Below, piece by piece: positions 1 through 8,612 of a stretch of DNA of 64,000 bases (positions are counted from its first letter, which is position 1; every line of letters begins with the position of its first letter). Source of the DNA: Rhodocyclus tenuis (GTDB taxonomy: Bacteria; Pseudomonadota; Gammaproteobacteria; Burkholderiales; Rhodocyclaceae); contig NZ_JACIGE010000004.1 of the NCBI RefSeq assembly GCF_014197755.1, positions 235,477 to 299,476 on the forward strand, read 5' to 3'. A model generated the notes under the pieces. That model had not been told where the DNA came from and did no database searches. It was given only the letters and a program-made list of their open reading frames with translations. Made by a program: the position numbers and the translations under genes.

Positions 1-810
1 TTCGATCTGGAAACGCGAGAACAGCGGTACGTCGTCGCGGTAGCGCTTGATGCGATTGACGTTGCCCGGCATCACATGACTCATGAACTGCTGTGCCTGC
101 TCGAACACTTCGTCGGTGTCGATCAGGATTTCGCCGATATCGGGCTGGAAGTAGTCGCGGATGGCGCGGATGACCAGACTGCCTTCCTGATAGATCAGGA
201 AAGCGCCTTTCTGCTGGTTGGCGGCTCCGTCGATCGCCTTCCACAGCTGCATCAGGTAGTTGAGGTCCCACTGCAGTTCTTCGGCGCCACGACCAATAGC
301 AGCGGTACGCGCGATCAGACTCATGCCCGACGGCGTCTGCAACTGGTCCATGATTTCGCGCAGTTCAGCGCGTTCGTCACCCTCGACGCGGCGCGAAACG
401 CCACCGCCACGGGGGTTGTTCGGCATCAACACCAGATAGCGGCCGGCGAGGCTGACGAAAGTCGTCAGCGCAGCGCCCTTGTTGCCACGTTCGTCCTTGT
501 CGACCTGGACGATCAGTTCCTGGCCCTCGCGCAAGGCTTCGCGAATGGTTGCCTTGCTACCTTCGACACCCGGCTGGAAAAATGCGCGCGAGACCTCCTT
601 GAAAGGAAGAAAGCCGTGCCGTTCGGCGCCGTAATCGATAAAGGCAGCTTCGAGACTGGGCTCGATGCGGGTGATGATTCCCTTGTAAATGTTGCTCTTG
701 CGTTGTTCCTTGGCGGCCGACTCGATATCGAGGTCGATCAGTTTCTGACCATCTACTATCGCGACACGTAGTTCTTCGACCTGTGTCGCGTTGAAAAGCA
801 TGCGTTTCAT
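1..810 (-). CDS. rne: Ribonuclease E, N-terminal part (runs off the left edge)
   Basis: Endoribonuclease of mRNA decay and rRNA/tRNA maturation, scaffold of the degradosome at the inner membrane. The minus-strand reading starts [20 protein letters not shown], the usual N-terminus of RNase E/G proteins, followed by the S1 RNA-binding part (about residues 35-125: [20 protein letters not shown], then GFLPFKEV). Residues around 140-165 include the loop [15 protein letters not shown] typical of RNase E. About 270 residues are present; the catalytic DNase I-like and zinc-link parts lie outside the window. The start at 810 is preceded by GGGAG about 8 nt upstream. Divergent from rluC across about 400 bp. 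RNase E is confident from the N-terminus and the NNPRGGG loop; RNase G is the alternative. Confidence 0.93.
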   Translation of the reverse strand, partial: MKRMLFNATQVEELRVAIVDGQKLIDLDIESAAKEQRKSNIYKGIITRIEPSLEAAFIDYGAERHGFLPFKEVSRAFFQPGVEGSKATIREALREGQELIVQVDKDERGNKGAALTTFVSLAGRYLVLMPNNPRGGGVSRRVEGDERAELREIMDQLQTPSGMSLIARTAAIGRGAEELQWDLNYLMQLWKAIDGAANQQKGAFLIYQEGSLVIRAIRDYFQPDIGEILIDTDEVFEQAQQFMSHVMPGNVNRIKRYRDDVPLFSRFQIE

Positions 811-1211
811 CAGCTTGGCTCCCGCGCGCTGGAACGGGGGGAGCGCCTTGTGCAGGCAGCGACGGATTAGTTGTGATCAGGATGCTTCATGGGCTTTCCG
901 GTTTGCCAACTAAAGAAGTGTCTCGCTGTTTATTTTACTTTTTCGAGCCCTGAAACCCAGGGCCGGGAAATCTGCTTGGGGCGGTCCGCACGTGCTGGGC
1001 GCGCGCAAATGAAGTAGTATCGCTACTTGTGGTGAGCGTACTTAACCAGGTGATTTGCGCAGGAAGATCTCGCGCAGATCGGCGCGAGCGGGGATGCTGA
1101 GGCCTGCCGGAAAATACGTCACGATCATCCTGCAATCGGCGCCGTTCGACGGTCTCACGGGTCAGCGCCCCTTTCCATCCGAGACGCAAATCCACTCCAG
1201 TATATAAAACA
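811..1211. other. Intergenic region between divergent rne and rluC
   Basis: About 400 bp without a convincing gene. It must hold the rne leader and the promoters for both directions. In E. coli the long rne 5' UTR mediates autoregulation; whether this one does cannot be read directly. An AT-rich patch lies at about 921-941 and a small inverted repeat (AAGTAG / CTACTT) at 1012-1028. A TATATAAA stretch lies directly before the rluC start at 1201-1208. Short antisense reading frames here have no recognisable product. Confidence 0.5.
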
Positions 1212-2210
1212 ATGGTCGAAGTTGGCAAAAATTCCGTAATAAAGACCATCGTCAGCGAAGAAGAGCAGGGCCAGAGACTCGATAACTACCTGTTGCGAGT
1301 CTGCAAAGGTGTTCCACGCAGTCATCTCTACCAGATTGTGCGCAGTGGCGAAGTCCGCGTTAACAGCGGTCGCGTTGCCGTGTCCTATCGGCTGCGCAGC
1401 GGCGATATCTTGCGCATTCCTCCCTTGCGCATGGCCGAGCGCAAAAGCGAGCGCGAGAACGAGATCATTGACGGTGCGGCGATCAAGGCCGAGCTCCCGA
1501 TCCTGTTCGAGGACGAAGCGCTGCTGGCCATCGACAAGCCCGCCGGGATCGCCGTGCATGGCGGTAGCGGCGTCAGTTTCGGCGTCATCGAAGCTTTGCG
1601 CCGGCAGCGGCCGCAGGCGCGCTTCCTCGAACTCGCGCATCGTCTTGACCGCGAGACTTCCGGTGTCCTGCTTGTCGGCAAGAAGCGATCGGCGCTCAAT
1701 GCCCTGCACGATCTTTTTCGTAGCGGTGGGCGATCCGGAGGCGCCGTCGACAAGCGCTACTGGGTGCTGGTTGTCGGGCGCTGGATGGATCCCTTGCGCA
1801 ACGTCCGCCTGCCGCTACTGAAATACGATCTGCCCTCGGGCGAAAAGCGCGTGCGCGTTGCCGACGAGGGCAAGGCTTCGCACACGGTGTTCCGCCTGCT
1901 GGCGCGCTGGAAGGGTTTCAGCCTGCTTGAGGCCGAACTGAAGACCGGGCGCACGCACCAGATACGCGTGCATCTGGCGCATCTGGGCTACCCGATTGCC
2001 GGCGACGAGAAATACGGCGATTTCGCACGCAACCGTGAGCTGCAGCGCGACGGGCTCAAGCGCATGTTCCTGCACGCGCGCAGCATGCGGCTGCCGCATC
2101 CGGCGAGCGGCGAGACACTTGAGCTCGAATCGTCGCTGCCAACGGCGCTTGCTTCTTTCCTTCAGCATCTGTCGCAGCACGACGCCCAGGATTATGGCCA
2201 AACGTTTTGA
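1212..2210 (+). CDS. rluC: 23S rRNA pseudouridine synthase RluC
   Basis: Makes pseudouridine at 23S rRNA positions 955, 2504 and 2580 (E. coli numbering). 332 aa: an N-terminal S4 RNA-binding domain (about residues 18-80, GQRLDNYLL to RSGDILRIPP) and an RluA-family catalytic domain with the signature HRLDRETSGVLL near residue 142, in which the Asp is the nucleophile, then the C-terminal GRTHQIRVHLAHLGYPI motif. The position next to and divergent from rne is conserved in many proteobacteria and favours RluC over RluD. No Shine-Dalgarno sequence is visible before the ATG; instead TATATAAAAC lies immediately upstream, so a leaderless or very short leader is possible. The last 17 bp overlap the next gene. 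Confidence 0.93.
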   Translation: MVEVGKNSVIKTIVSEEEQGQRLDNYLLRVCKGVPRSHLYQIVRSGEVRVNSGRVAVSYRLRSGDILRIPPLRMAERKSERENEIIDGAAIKAELPILFEDEALLAIDKPAGIAVHGGSGVSFGVIEALRRQRPQARFLELAHRLDRETSGVLLVGKKRSALNALHDLFRSGGRSGGAVDKRYWVLVVGRWMDPLRNVRLPLLKYDLPSGEKRVRVADEGKASHTVFRLLARWKGFSLLEAELKTGRTHQIRVHLAHLGYPIAGDEKYGDFARNRELQRDGLKRMFLHARSMRLPHPASGETLELESSLPTALASFLQHLSQHDAQDYGQTF

Positions 2211-2850
2211 ATTACTGGTGTTCGACTGGGATGGCACTCTCCTCGATTCGGCCGCCGCCATTGTTACCTCGATCCAGGCGGCGTGCCGTGACCTTGATCT
2301 GCCGGTGCCGCCGGAACAGCGCGCACGGCATGTGATCGGTCTGGGCCTGCACGACGCGCTGCTCTATGCCGCGCCCGACTTGCCGGAAGAGAGTTATCCG
2401 AAGATCGTCGAGCGCTACCGTTTTCACTACCTGTCGCGCGACCACGAACTGGAGCTGTTTCCCGGTGCTGCAGCGCTTGTTGCCGAACTGTCGGAAGCGG
2501 GCTTTACGCTTGCTGTCGCCACCGGCAAGAGTCGGCAAGGCCTGGAGCGCGCGCTATGCGCCAGCGGGCTCGGCCGTTTCTTTGCGGCAACGCGCTGTGC
2601 CGACGAATGTCACTCGAAACCGCATCCGCAGATGCTCGAGGAATTGATGGATGAGCTTTCGGTGGCGCCCGGACGAACGCTAATGATCGGCGATACCACG
2701 CACGATCTGCAGATGGCGATCAATGCTGGTGTCGGCTCTCTTGCGGTAACGCATGGCGCGCATCCGGCGGCGGATCTCGCGGCCTTGACGCCGCTCGCCT
2801 GCGTTGACGATATCGACGAAATGGCCGCATGGTTGCGCAGGAACGCGTGA
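2194..2850 (+). CDS. HAD-superfamily hydrolase, phosphoglycolate-phosphatase-like
   Basis: Haloacid-dehalogenase-type phosphatase, 218 aa. Motif I is FDWDGTLLDS (residues 9-18; the first Asp is the nucleophile), motif II is AVATGKS near 110, motif III the Lys of HSKPHPQ near 143, motif IV IGDTTHDLQMA near 168. A helical cap between motifs I and II gives the Gph/YrfG-like (subfamily IA) build. The ATG at 2194 lies inside the end of rluC (17-bp overlap) and gives the expected N-terminus; the reading frame is open further upstream but is non-homologous there. Coupled to rluC and to the following Rieske gene. The substrate is unknown; phosphoglycolate or a nucleotide monophosphate is plausible from the family. 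Confidence 0.88.
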   Translation: MAKRFELLVFDWDGTLLDSAAAIVTSIQAACRDLDLPVPPEQRARHVIGLGLHDALLYAAPDLPEESYPKIVERYRFHYLSRDHELELFPGAAALVAELSEAGFTLAVATGKSRQGLERALCASGLGRFFAATRCADECHSKPHPQMLEELMDELSVAPGRTLMIGDTTHDLQMAINAGVGSLAVTHGAHPAADLAALTPLACVDDIDEMAAWLRRNA

Positions 2851-3179
2851 TTTGCCGGTCGGCCGATCTGGTCGAGGGCAGTCGTGGTGTACGTTTCAAG
2901 GTCATGGTTTACGGCAAGGAAGAGCCCGCTTTCGCTATCCGTTTCCACGGCCGTGTCCATGCGTATTTCAACCGCTGCAGCCATGTTCCGGTCGAACTCG
3001 ACTGCCGTCCGGGCGAATTCTTCGATGATTCCAAGCTATACTTGATTTGCTCAATGCATGGAGCGCTCTACGCACCCGAGAGTGGGCGCTGTCTTGGCGG
3101 ACGTTGCCAGGGGCGCGGCCTGATCCCGGTCGCGGTCGAGGAGCGTGACGATTTTGTCCTTCTTATCCCGAACGAGTAA
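2829..3179 (+). CDS. Small Rieske-type [2Fe-2S] protein
   Basis: 116-aa stand-alone Rieske ferredoxin-like protein. The two cluster-binding motifs are visible: C-x-H in CSHVPVELD (about residue 50) and C-x2-H in CSMHGALY (about residue 74), followed by a GGRCQGRGLIPV stretch like that of dioxygenase-type Rieske ferredoxins. No catalytic oxygenase domain, signal peptide or membrane segment is present, so a soluble electron carrier is likely. It overlaps the HAD phosphatase by 22 bp and is followed within a few bases by sppA, so it should be co-translated with them. The partner enzyme cannot be told from this neighbourhood. Confidence 0.88.
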   Translation: MVAQERVICRSADLVEGSRGVRFKVMVYGKEEPAFAIRFHGRVHAYFNRCSHVPVELDCRPGEFFDDSKLYLICSMHGALYAPESGRCLGGRCQGRGLIPVAVEERDDFVLLIPNE

Positions 3180-3183
3180 GACA

Positions 3184-4140
3184 TTGGAAACCCCGCAAAA
3201 CGACCCGCAATGGGAACGACAGCTGCTGGAAAAGATCGCTTTTTCCACCCTGCAGGAACAAAAAGCCAAGCGGCGCTGGGGGATTTTCTTCAAGCTCGCG
3301 GTACTTGCCTATCTGGTCGCGGTGCTGGTGCTGGTGGTCGATTGGGGTGATTCCGAAAAGCTTGCTGACGGCAGGCACACGGCGGTCGTCTATCTGCATG
3401 GCGTCATCGAGCCGACTGGTGAGGCCAGTGCCGAAAAGATCACGGGCGCCCTGCAGGCGGCCTACGAAGACAAGGGTACTGCCGGAATCGTCCTGCGCAT
3501 CAACAGTCCCGGTGGCAGCCCGGTGCAGTCGGGAATCATCCACGATGAAATCCTGCGTTTGCGCGCCAAGCACCCGGACATCCCGCTCTATGCCGTGGTT
3601 GAGGATATCTGCGCCTCGGGCGGTTATTACGTGGCGGTTGCTGCTGACCGCATCTACGTCAATCGCGCCAGCATCGTCGGATCGATCGGCGTGTTGATGG
3701 ACGGCTTTGGCTTTACCGGCACAATGGACAAGCTGGGTGTTGAACGGCGCCTGCTCACCGCCGGCGAAAACAAGGGCTTTCTCGATCCTTTCTCGCCGCA
3801 GGACGAGAAGCAGAAAGCACACGCGCGGCTGCTGCTCGGCGAGATTCACAAGCAGTTCATCGAAGTCGTTCGCCAGGGGCGCGGCAAGCGCCTCAAGGAA
3901 ACGCCGGAGATGTTCTCGGGCCTGATGTGGGCGGGCAGCCAGAGCATCCAGCTCGGTCTGTCCGACGATTACGGTACCGTCGATTCGGTCGCGCGCGACG
4001 TGGTCAAGGCCGAGAAACTGCTCGATTACTCGGTCAAGGACAACATCGCCGAACGCTTTGCCAAGCGTCTTGGCGCTGACGTGGCGCGCAATCTGAGCTT
4101 CGGCCTGCTCGGCGGCGGCGAGCAGACGCAGCTGCGCTAG
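3184..4140 (+). CDS. sppA: Signal peptide peptidase SppA (short, single-domain type)
   Basis: Membrane-anchored serine protease that degrades cleaved signal peptides. It has one N-terminal membrane helix (FKLAVLAYLVAVLVLVV, about residues 36-52) and one S49 peptidase domain with RINSPGGSPVQSG, the nucleophile Ser in CASGGYYVA (about residue 145) and the general-base Lys in GENKGFLDPF (about residue 197). At about 318 aa this is the short SppA, not the duplicated E. coli form. The start is uncertain: TTG at 3184 follows the Rieske stop by 4 nt, while an in-frame GTG at 3145 would overlap the Rieske gene and adds 13 residues. Neither has an ideal ribosome site. Confidence 0.9.
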   Translation: METPQNDPQWERQLLEKIAFSTLQEQKAKRRWGIFFKLAVLAYLVAVLVLVVDWGDSEKLADGRHTAVVYLHGVIEPTGEASAEKITGALQAAYEDKGTAGIVLRINSPGGSPVQSGIIHDEILRLRAKHPDIPLYAVVEDICASGGYYVAVAADRIYVNRASIVGSIGVLMDGFGFTGTMDKLGVERRLLTAGENKGFLDPFSPQDEKQKAHARLLLGEIHKQFIEVVRQGRGKRLKETPEMFSGLMWAGSQSIQLGLSDDYGTVDSVARDVVKAEKLLDYSVKDNIAERFAKRLGADVARNLSFGLLGGGEQTQLR

Positions 4141-4151
4141 GCGATCCTTCG

Positions 4152-4862
4152 TCAGGCCTGCAGCAGAAATACTGCGGGCCGGCGTTCAATGTCCGGCGGA
4201 CCCAGCCGGCGCCATTCGGCAAGCGTCCGCGTGGCAAGATACTCGCTCGGCAGGGTGATATCGGCGGCGATACAGAGGCGTGATGTCTCAGCGCAGGCGG
4301 CGAGCATCGCAGCGAACAGCTGCCGGTTGCGATACGGCGTTTCGATGAAAATCTGCGTCCGCACTTGCCGCCGCGATTCTCTTTCCAGTTCGCGCAAACG
4401 TTGCGCACGCGCCTCGTCCTTGACCGGCAGATAGCCATGGAAGGCGAACTGCTGTCCGCACAGTCCTGACGCCATCAGGGCGAGTAGTAGCGACGACGGG
4501 CCGACCAATGGAACGACACGGATTGCGTGCTGGTGTGCCAGTTCGACCAGCGCTGCGCCGGGATCTGCAACGCCCGGGCAGCCGGCTTCGGAGACCAGGC
4601 CGACGTCATTACCGCTCAGAAGGGGTTGCAGCAGCGCCGGCAAATCGGCCGGACGCGTGTGCTCGTTGAGTTCGTGAATGGCGATTTCGGCCAGCGGCCG
4701 TGTGACAGGCAAGCTCTTCAGGAAAGCGCGCGCGCTCTTGGCATTTTCGGCAACAAAAAAGGCGAGGCTTTGTGCGGTGGCGAGCACCGTGGCTGGCAGG
4801 ACCGCTACCGGTGCTGTTGGACCCAAGGGTACCGGGATCAGATAAAGTGTGCCAATCTTCAC
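4152..4862 (-). CDS. SAM-dependent methyltransferase of the tetrapyrrole methylase / RsmI family
   Basis: 236 aa with the fold of tetrapyrrole methylases and RsmI (16S rRNA C1402 2'-O-methyltransferase). Visible signatures: the N-terminal TLYLIPVPLGPTAP, the SAM-site SEAGCPGVADPGA near residue 90 and VPLVGPSSLLLALMASG near 117-133, then FIETPYRN near 172. RsmI itself usually has SDAGTPxISDPG, so the SEAGCPGVADPG form and the odd N-terminus suggest the RsmI-like paralogue often annotated only as a SAM-dependent methyltransferase. Start is GTG at 4862. Minus strand, convergent with sppA (11-bp gap) and 33 bp downstream of maf, likely one transcript with it. Substrate not determinable here. Confidence 0.85.
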   Translation of the reverse strand: MKIGTLYLIPVPLGPTAPVAVLPATVLATAQSLAFFVAENAKSARAFLKSLPVTRPLAEIAIHELNEHTRPADLPALLQPLLSGNDVGLVSEAGCPGVADPGAALVELAHQHAIRVVPLVGPSSLLLALMASGLCGQQFAFHGYLPVKDEARAQRLRELERESRRQVRTQIFIETPYRNRQLFAAMLAACAETSRLCIAADITLPSEYLATRTLAEWRRLGPPDIERRPAVFLLQA

Positions 4863-4895
4863 AATATGGGTGAGAAGTGAGCCGTAATACTATGA

Positions 4896-5480
4896 TTAAA
4901 TAATGTTAACGCCTTCTTCGATAAGCATGTCGCAAAGCGCGATCAGCGGCAGGCCGATCAGCGCATTGGGGTCTTCGCCTTCCATCCGGTCGATCAGTGC
5001 GATGCCGAGACCTTCCGACTTGGCACTGCCAGCGCAGTTGTAGGGCTGTTCGCGATGCAGGTAGCGCTCGATGGCGGCGTCGTCGACCTGGCGAAAGCCG
5101 ACCAGCGTCGGCACGCCACGTAGCTGCACGCGCCCGCTCGCAGCATTGAACAGGCACAGTCCGGTGAAGAAATTTACCTGACGACCGCGCAAGTTCTGCA
5201 ACTGGCGAACGGCGTTGGCATGATTGCCGGGCTTGCCGAAAATCTGTCCGTCGAGGCAGGCGACCTGATCGCTGCCGATGATCAGCGCCGACGGGAAACG
5301 GGCGGCAACAGCGCGCGCCTTGGCTTCGGCCAGGCGCAGGGCAGTCGCTTCCGGCGACTCGCCGGCGAGCGCGCTTTCATCGACGTCCGGATTGGCAGTA
5401 GTGAAAGGCAGGCCAAGACGGGCGAGCAGTTCACGGCGGAACGGCGAGGTCGAGGCGAGGACGAGCGGTGACGTATTCAT
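4896..5480 (-). CDS. maf: Maf/YceF-type nucleotide pyrophosphatase
   Basis: House-cleaning nucleoside triphosphate pyrophosphatase; the YceF branch hydrolyses m7GTP. 194 aa: [19 protein letters not shown] near the N-terminus (substrate loop), DVDESAL near 32, [12 protein letters not shown] near 67 (catalytic Asp in GSDQ) and [10 protein letters not shown] near 151. The divergent position next to yceD-rpmF-plsX is the classic YceF context, which supports m7GTP rather than dTTP/UTP specificity. Confidence 0.92.
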   Translation of the reverse strand: MNTSPLVLASTSPFRRELLARLGLPFTTANPDVDESALAGESPEATALRLAEAKARAVAARFPSALIIGSDQVACLDGQIFGKPGNHANAVRQLQNLRGRQVNFFTGLCLFNAASGRVQLRGVPTLVGFRQVDDAAIERYLHREQPYNCAGSAKSEGLGIALIDRMEGEDPNALIGLPLIALCDMLIEEGVNII

Positions 5481-5775
5481 GGCGAGTCAGAAAGCAGGCG
5501 CAGGGAAGGGTGAGTCGGCCCACAGTGAGGGGGCGGAATGTCTGAATGCGGTGGCAAAGGTCCGGTGCTTGCCGCGTTACATGACCGGGCGGGCTGCGGT
5601 GCCGGCTTCGGGCCATGGCTGGGTTTCTGCGCGGCCGGCAAATTCGCGCGAGGGGCGGCAATTGAGATGTCTTCAGCCCGTTCGGGTGAGCTGCCTGTCA
5701 GCCGGCGCCTGATGCGCGCAATATGCTCAGACGCTGCTGGACTTCGAAAGCCGAAAATAATATCATGCGCCCCCT

Positions 5776-6270
5776 ATGTCGCAACAGATCGTGATTGACA
5801 GTCTGGCATTCGTGCAGGAAGCAGGTTCGCTGCAGGGCGAATTGCGGATTGCGCAACTGTCCCGGACCCACGACTGGCTGGCGCAAACCAGCGGTGCCGT
5901 TGCCTATCGCGTAAGCGCGGTGAGTGGCGAGCGTGGTCAGTCGCAGCTGAAGATTGAGGTCGATGGAGTGCTTCAGTTGCGTTGTCAGCGTTGTCTGGAA
6001 GCGATGGAGTATTCCTTGCAACTGAACAGCCGCATCGAGTTGGTCAGTAGCGAAGCAGAGATAACGCAGGAAGAGCTCGAAGACGATTCGAGGGATTATC
6101 TTCCGGCGCAGCAGGAACTCGACGTTGTGGCGCTGATCGAGGACGAGATCATTCTCGCCCTGCCGTTTGCGCCACGACATGAAAGTTGTTCTGTGCCCTT
6201 AGCCGGGCCGAGAACCAGTAAAGTTTTACCCTTTGCCGCGCTGGCAGCCCTCAAGGGCAAGCCGGCCTGA
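5776..6270 (+). CDS. yceD: YceD family protein (DUF177), large rRNA subunit accumulation
   Basis: 164-aa DUF177 protein; E. coli YceD is needed for normal 23S rRNA levels and is co-transcribed with rpmF. The family signature is visible as LRCQRCLEAMEY (about residues 68-79) and, near the C-terminus, APRHESCSVP followed by PFAALAALK; the Cys pair plus the distal Cys may bind metal. No clear Shine-Dalgarno sequence precedes the ATG. First gene of the yceD-rpmF-plsX-fab block, 21 bp before rpmF, and divergent from maf across 295 bp that should contain both promoters. Confidence 0.92.
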   Translation: MSQQIVIDSLAFVQEAGSLQGELRIAQLSRTHDWLAQTSGAVAYRVSAVSGERGQSQLKIEVDGVLQLRCQRCLEAMEYSLQLNSRIELVSSEAEITQEELEDDSRDYLPAQQELDVVALIEDEIILALPFAPRHESCSVPLAGPRTSKVLPFAALAALKGKPA

Positions 6271-6291
6271 ATTTGACGACAGGAGCAAGTC

Positions 6292-6471
6292 ATGGCTGTT
6301 CAACAGAACAAGAAGTCCCCCTCGAAGCGCGGTATGCACCGTGCGCACGATTTTCTGACCAACCCGCCGCTGGCTGTTGAAGCGACGACGGGCGAGGTGC
6401 ACCTGCGCCATCACGTCAGCCCCTCGGGTACCTATCGCGGCAAGAAGGTCGTCAAGGCCAAGGGCGAGTAA
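6292..6471 (+). CDS. rpmF: 50S ribosomal protein L32
   Basis: 59-aa basic protein beginning [20 protein letters not shown], with the bL32 hallmark [10 protein letters not shown] near residues 11-20 and [17 protein letters not shown] in the C-terminal half. It lacks the four Cys of zinc-binding L32 forms, as is usual in proteobacteria. Good ribosome site (GACAGGAG) before ATG at 6292. Placed between yceD and plsX as in E. coli, and followed by a terminator-like hairpin. Confidence 0.97.
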   Translation: MAVQQNKKSPSKRGMHRAHDFLTNPPLAVEATTGEVHLRHHVSPSGTYRGKKVVKAKGE

Positions 6472-6483
6472 GCTGCCGGATTC

Positions 6484-6528
6484 GGGCAGGCAGGCCGCCT
6501 ATCGGGCGTGCCGCCTGCCCTTTCTTTT
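6484..6528 (+). terminator. Terminator-like hairpin between rpmF and plsX
   Basis: GGGCAGGC (6484-6491) pairs with GCCTGCCC (6513-6520), extended by GGC/GCC across a bulged A, and is followed by TTTCTTTT. It lies inside the operon, so it probably acts as a partial terminator separating ribosomal-protein from lipid-gene transcript levels. Confidence 0.7.
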
Positions 6529-6541
6529 GCGCATTTAATTC

Positions 6542-7555
6542 ATGACCATTACTGTCGCCATTGATTGCATGGGCGGAGATCACGGCCCGGCAGTCACGGT
6601 TCCGGCGGCACTCGCTTTCGTCCGCGCTAACGCGGATGCCCGCGTCGTCCTCGTCGGTCCGGAAGAGACGCTCCGCTCCTGTCTGGGTGGCGCGGTTCAT
6701 GAGCGCGTGACTCTGCGTCATGCGACTCAGGTAGTGGGCATGGACGAGCCGCCTTCGCTCGCCTTGCGCAGCAAGAAGGATTCGTCGATGCGCGTAGCGA
6801 TCGATCTGGTGCGTCAGGGCGAGGCCGATGCCTGCGTTTCTGCCGGCAATACCGGTGCGCTGATGGCGATTTCGCGCTTCGTACTGAAGATGCTGCCCGG
6901 TATCGACCGGCCGGCAATCTGTGCGGCCTTGCCGACGATGACCGGCCACACGCACGTGCTTGACCTCGGCGCGAACGTCGACTGTTCGCCGGAGCATCTG
7001 CTGCAGTTCGGTCTGATGGGCGCGTCGCTGGTCAGTGCGATCGAGCACCATGAGCGGCCGACGGTCGGCATCCTCAACATCGGCGAGGAAGAGATCAAGG
7101 GCAACGACGTCGTCAAGCGCGCCGCCGAGTTGCTGCGTGACTCCGGGCTCAATTTCATCGGCAACGTCGAAGGCGACGGCCTGTACAAGGGTGACGCCGA
7201 AGTTGTCGTGTGTGACGGCTTCGTCGGCAATGTTGCCTTGAAGTCGTCGGAGGGGCTGGCGCAGATGCTCGGCGCTTTTCTGCGCGAGGAATTCGGACGC
7301 AGCACCCTGTCGCGCATCGCCGCGCTGCTGGCCATGCCGGTACTCAAGCGCTTCAAGAACCGGCTTGATCACCGGCGTTACAACGGTGCCTGTCTGCTCG
7401 GCCTGAAGGGGATTGTCGTCAAGAGTCACGGCTCGGCCGACGTCTTCGGCTACGGTTTTGCCATCAGTCGCGCTGCCGATGCGGCACGCACCGGCGTTCT
7501 TGCCCGCATCAGCGAGCGCGTCGCGCAACTGCACCCGCAACTGGAGACCGCCTGA
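6542..7555 (+). CDS. plsX: Phosphate acyltransferase PlsX
   Basis: Converts acyl-ACP to acyl-phosphate, the first step of phospholipid synthesis by the PlsX/PlsY route. 337 aa, usual length. Starts [20 protein letters not shown] (the family's DAMGGDxxP appears as DCMGGDHGP). The core contains SAGNTGALM near residue 100, [14 protein letters not shown] near 141 and [10 protein letters not shown] near 180. Its stop overlaps the fabH start by one base (TGATG), indicating translational coupling. Confidence 0.97.
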   Translation: MTITVAIDCMGGDHGPAVTVPAALAFVRANADARVVLVGPEETLRSCLGGAVHERVTLRHATQVVGMDEPPSLALRSKKDSSMRVAIDLVRQGEADACVSAGNTGALMAISRFVLKMLPGIDRPAICAALPTMTGHTHVLDLGANVDCSPEHLLQFGLMGASLVSAIEHHERPTVGILNIGEEEIKGNDVVKRAAELLRDSGLNFIGNVEGDGLYKGDAEVVVCDGFVGNVALKSSEGLAQMLGAFLREEFGRSTLSRIAALLAMPVLKRFKNRLDHRRYNGACLLGLKGIVVKSHGSADVFGYGFAISRAADAARTGVLARISERVAQLHPQLETA

Positions 7556-8514
7556 TGTTCGCCAGAATCGCCGGTACGGGTAGCTACCTGCCCGGAACGC
7601 CCGTCACCAATGACGATCTCGTGGCGCGCGGTATCGATACCAGCGATGAGTGGATTGCGACGCGCACCGGCATCCGCTCGCGCCATCTGGCGCCGCCGGA
7701 AACCAGCAGCAGCGATCTTGCCTACGAAGCCAGCCTGCGCGCGCTCGCCAGCGCCGGTGTCGATGCGTCGGAAATCGACCTGATCGTCGTCGCCACGTCG
7801 ACGCCCGATTACGTCTTTCCCAGCGTCGCCTGCCTGCTGCAGGGACGCCTTGGCAACCGTGGCGCCACGGCCTTTGACGTGCAGGCTGTGTGTAGCGGCT
7901 TTATCTATGCGCTGACCATCGCCGAGAAGTTTATCCGCGCCGGCGGTCATCGCCGCGCGCTGGTCGTCGGCGCCGAAGTCTTTTCGCGCATTCTCGACTG
8001 GCAGGATCGTTCGACCTGCGTGCTCTTTGGTGATGGCGCTGGCGCCGTCGTCCTGGAGGCCGCCGAAAAGCCGGGAATCCTGGCTTCGGCGCTGCACGCC
8101 GATGGCGCGCACCACGGCATCCTCTCGGTTCCCGGCAACGTCTGTGGCGGGAAGGTGATCGGCGATCCCTTCCTGCGCATGGACGGTCAGGCGGTCTTCC
8201 GTTTCGCGGTGCGCGTTCTCTCGGAAGTGGCCGGCGAATGCTGCGCCAGCGCTGGCGTTGCGCCGGCCGACATCGACTGGCTGATCCCGCATCAGGCCAA
8301 TATGCGCATCATCGAGGCGACGGCGCGCAAGCTCGGTCTGGGCATGGAGCGCGTGATCGTCACGGTGGATGATCATGGCAATACCTCGGCAGCGTCGGTG
8401 CCGCTGGCGCTTGACGCCGCAGTGCGCGATGGCCGTGTGCAACGCGGACAGAAAGTGCTGCTTGAAGGTGTCGGTGGCGGCTTTACCTGGGGTGCCGTCC
8501 TGCTTGAGTTTTAG
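7555..8514 (+). CDS. fabH: 3-oxoacyl-ACP synthase III (KAS III)
   Basis: Starts fatty-acid synthesis by condensing acetyl-CoA with malonyl-ACP. 319 aa. The catalytic triad is visible: Cys113 in [11 protein letters not shown], His in [10 protein letters not shown] (about 246) and Asn in [11 protein letters not shown] (about 276). The C-terminal [13 protein letters not shown] is typical. Overlaps plsX by one base; followed by fabD after about 100 bp. Confidence 0.97.
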   Translation: MFARIAGTGSYLPGTPVTNDDLVARGIDTSDEWIATRTGIRSRHLAPPETSSSDLAYEASLRALASAGVDASEIDLIVVATSTPDYVFPSVACLLQGRLGNRGATAFDVQAVCSGFIYALTIAEKFIRAGGHRRALVVGAEVFSRILDWQDRSTCVLFGDGAGAVVLEAAEKPGILASALHADGAHHGILSVPGNVCGGKVIGDPFLRMDGQAVFRFAVRVLSEVAGECCASAGVAPADIDWLIPHQANMRIIEATARKLGLGMERVIVTVDDHGNTSAASVPLALDAAVRDGRVQRGQKVLLEGVGGGFTWGAVLLEF

Positions 8515-8612
8515 ACGCGACAGTCTGCTGCCGCTGCGGGCAGGGTGCTGGCCGGGTCGTTTTGCTTGAATACTGTTTTCGCTGTCTTGCCAATGCTTGT
8601 GGGGAGTCTCAG

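Noticed and set aside
76..771. 231-aa plus-strand open frame
   Set aside because: Exact antisense of the rne coding frame; the minus-strand product is unmistakably RNase E.
6452..7540. 362-aa minus-strand frame
   Set aside because: Antisense of plsX, Arg/Asp/His-rich with no domain; typical shadow in GC-rich DNA.
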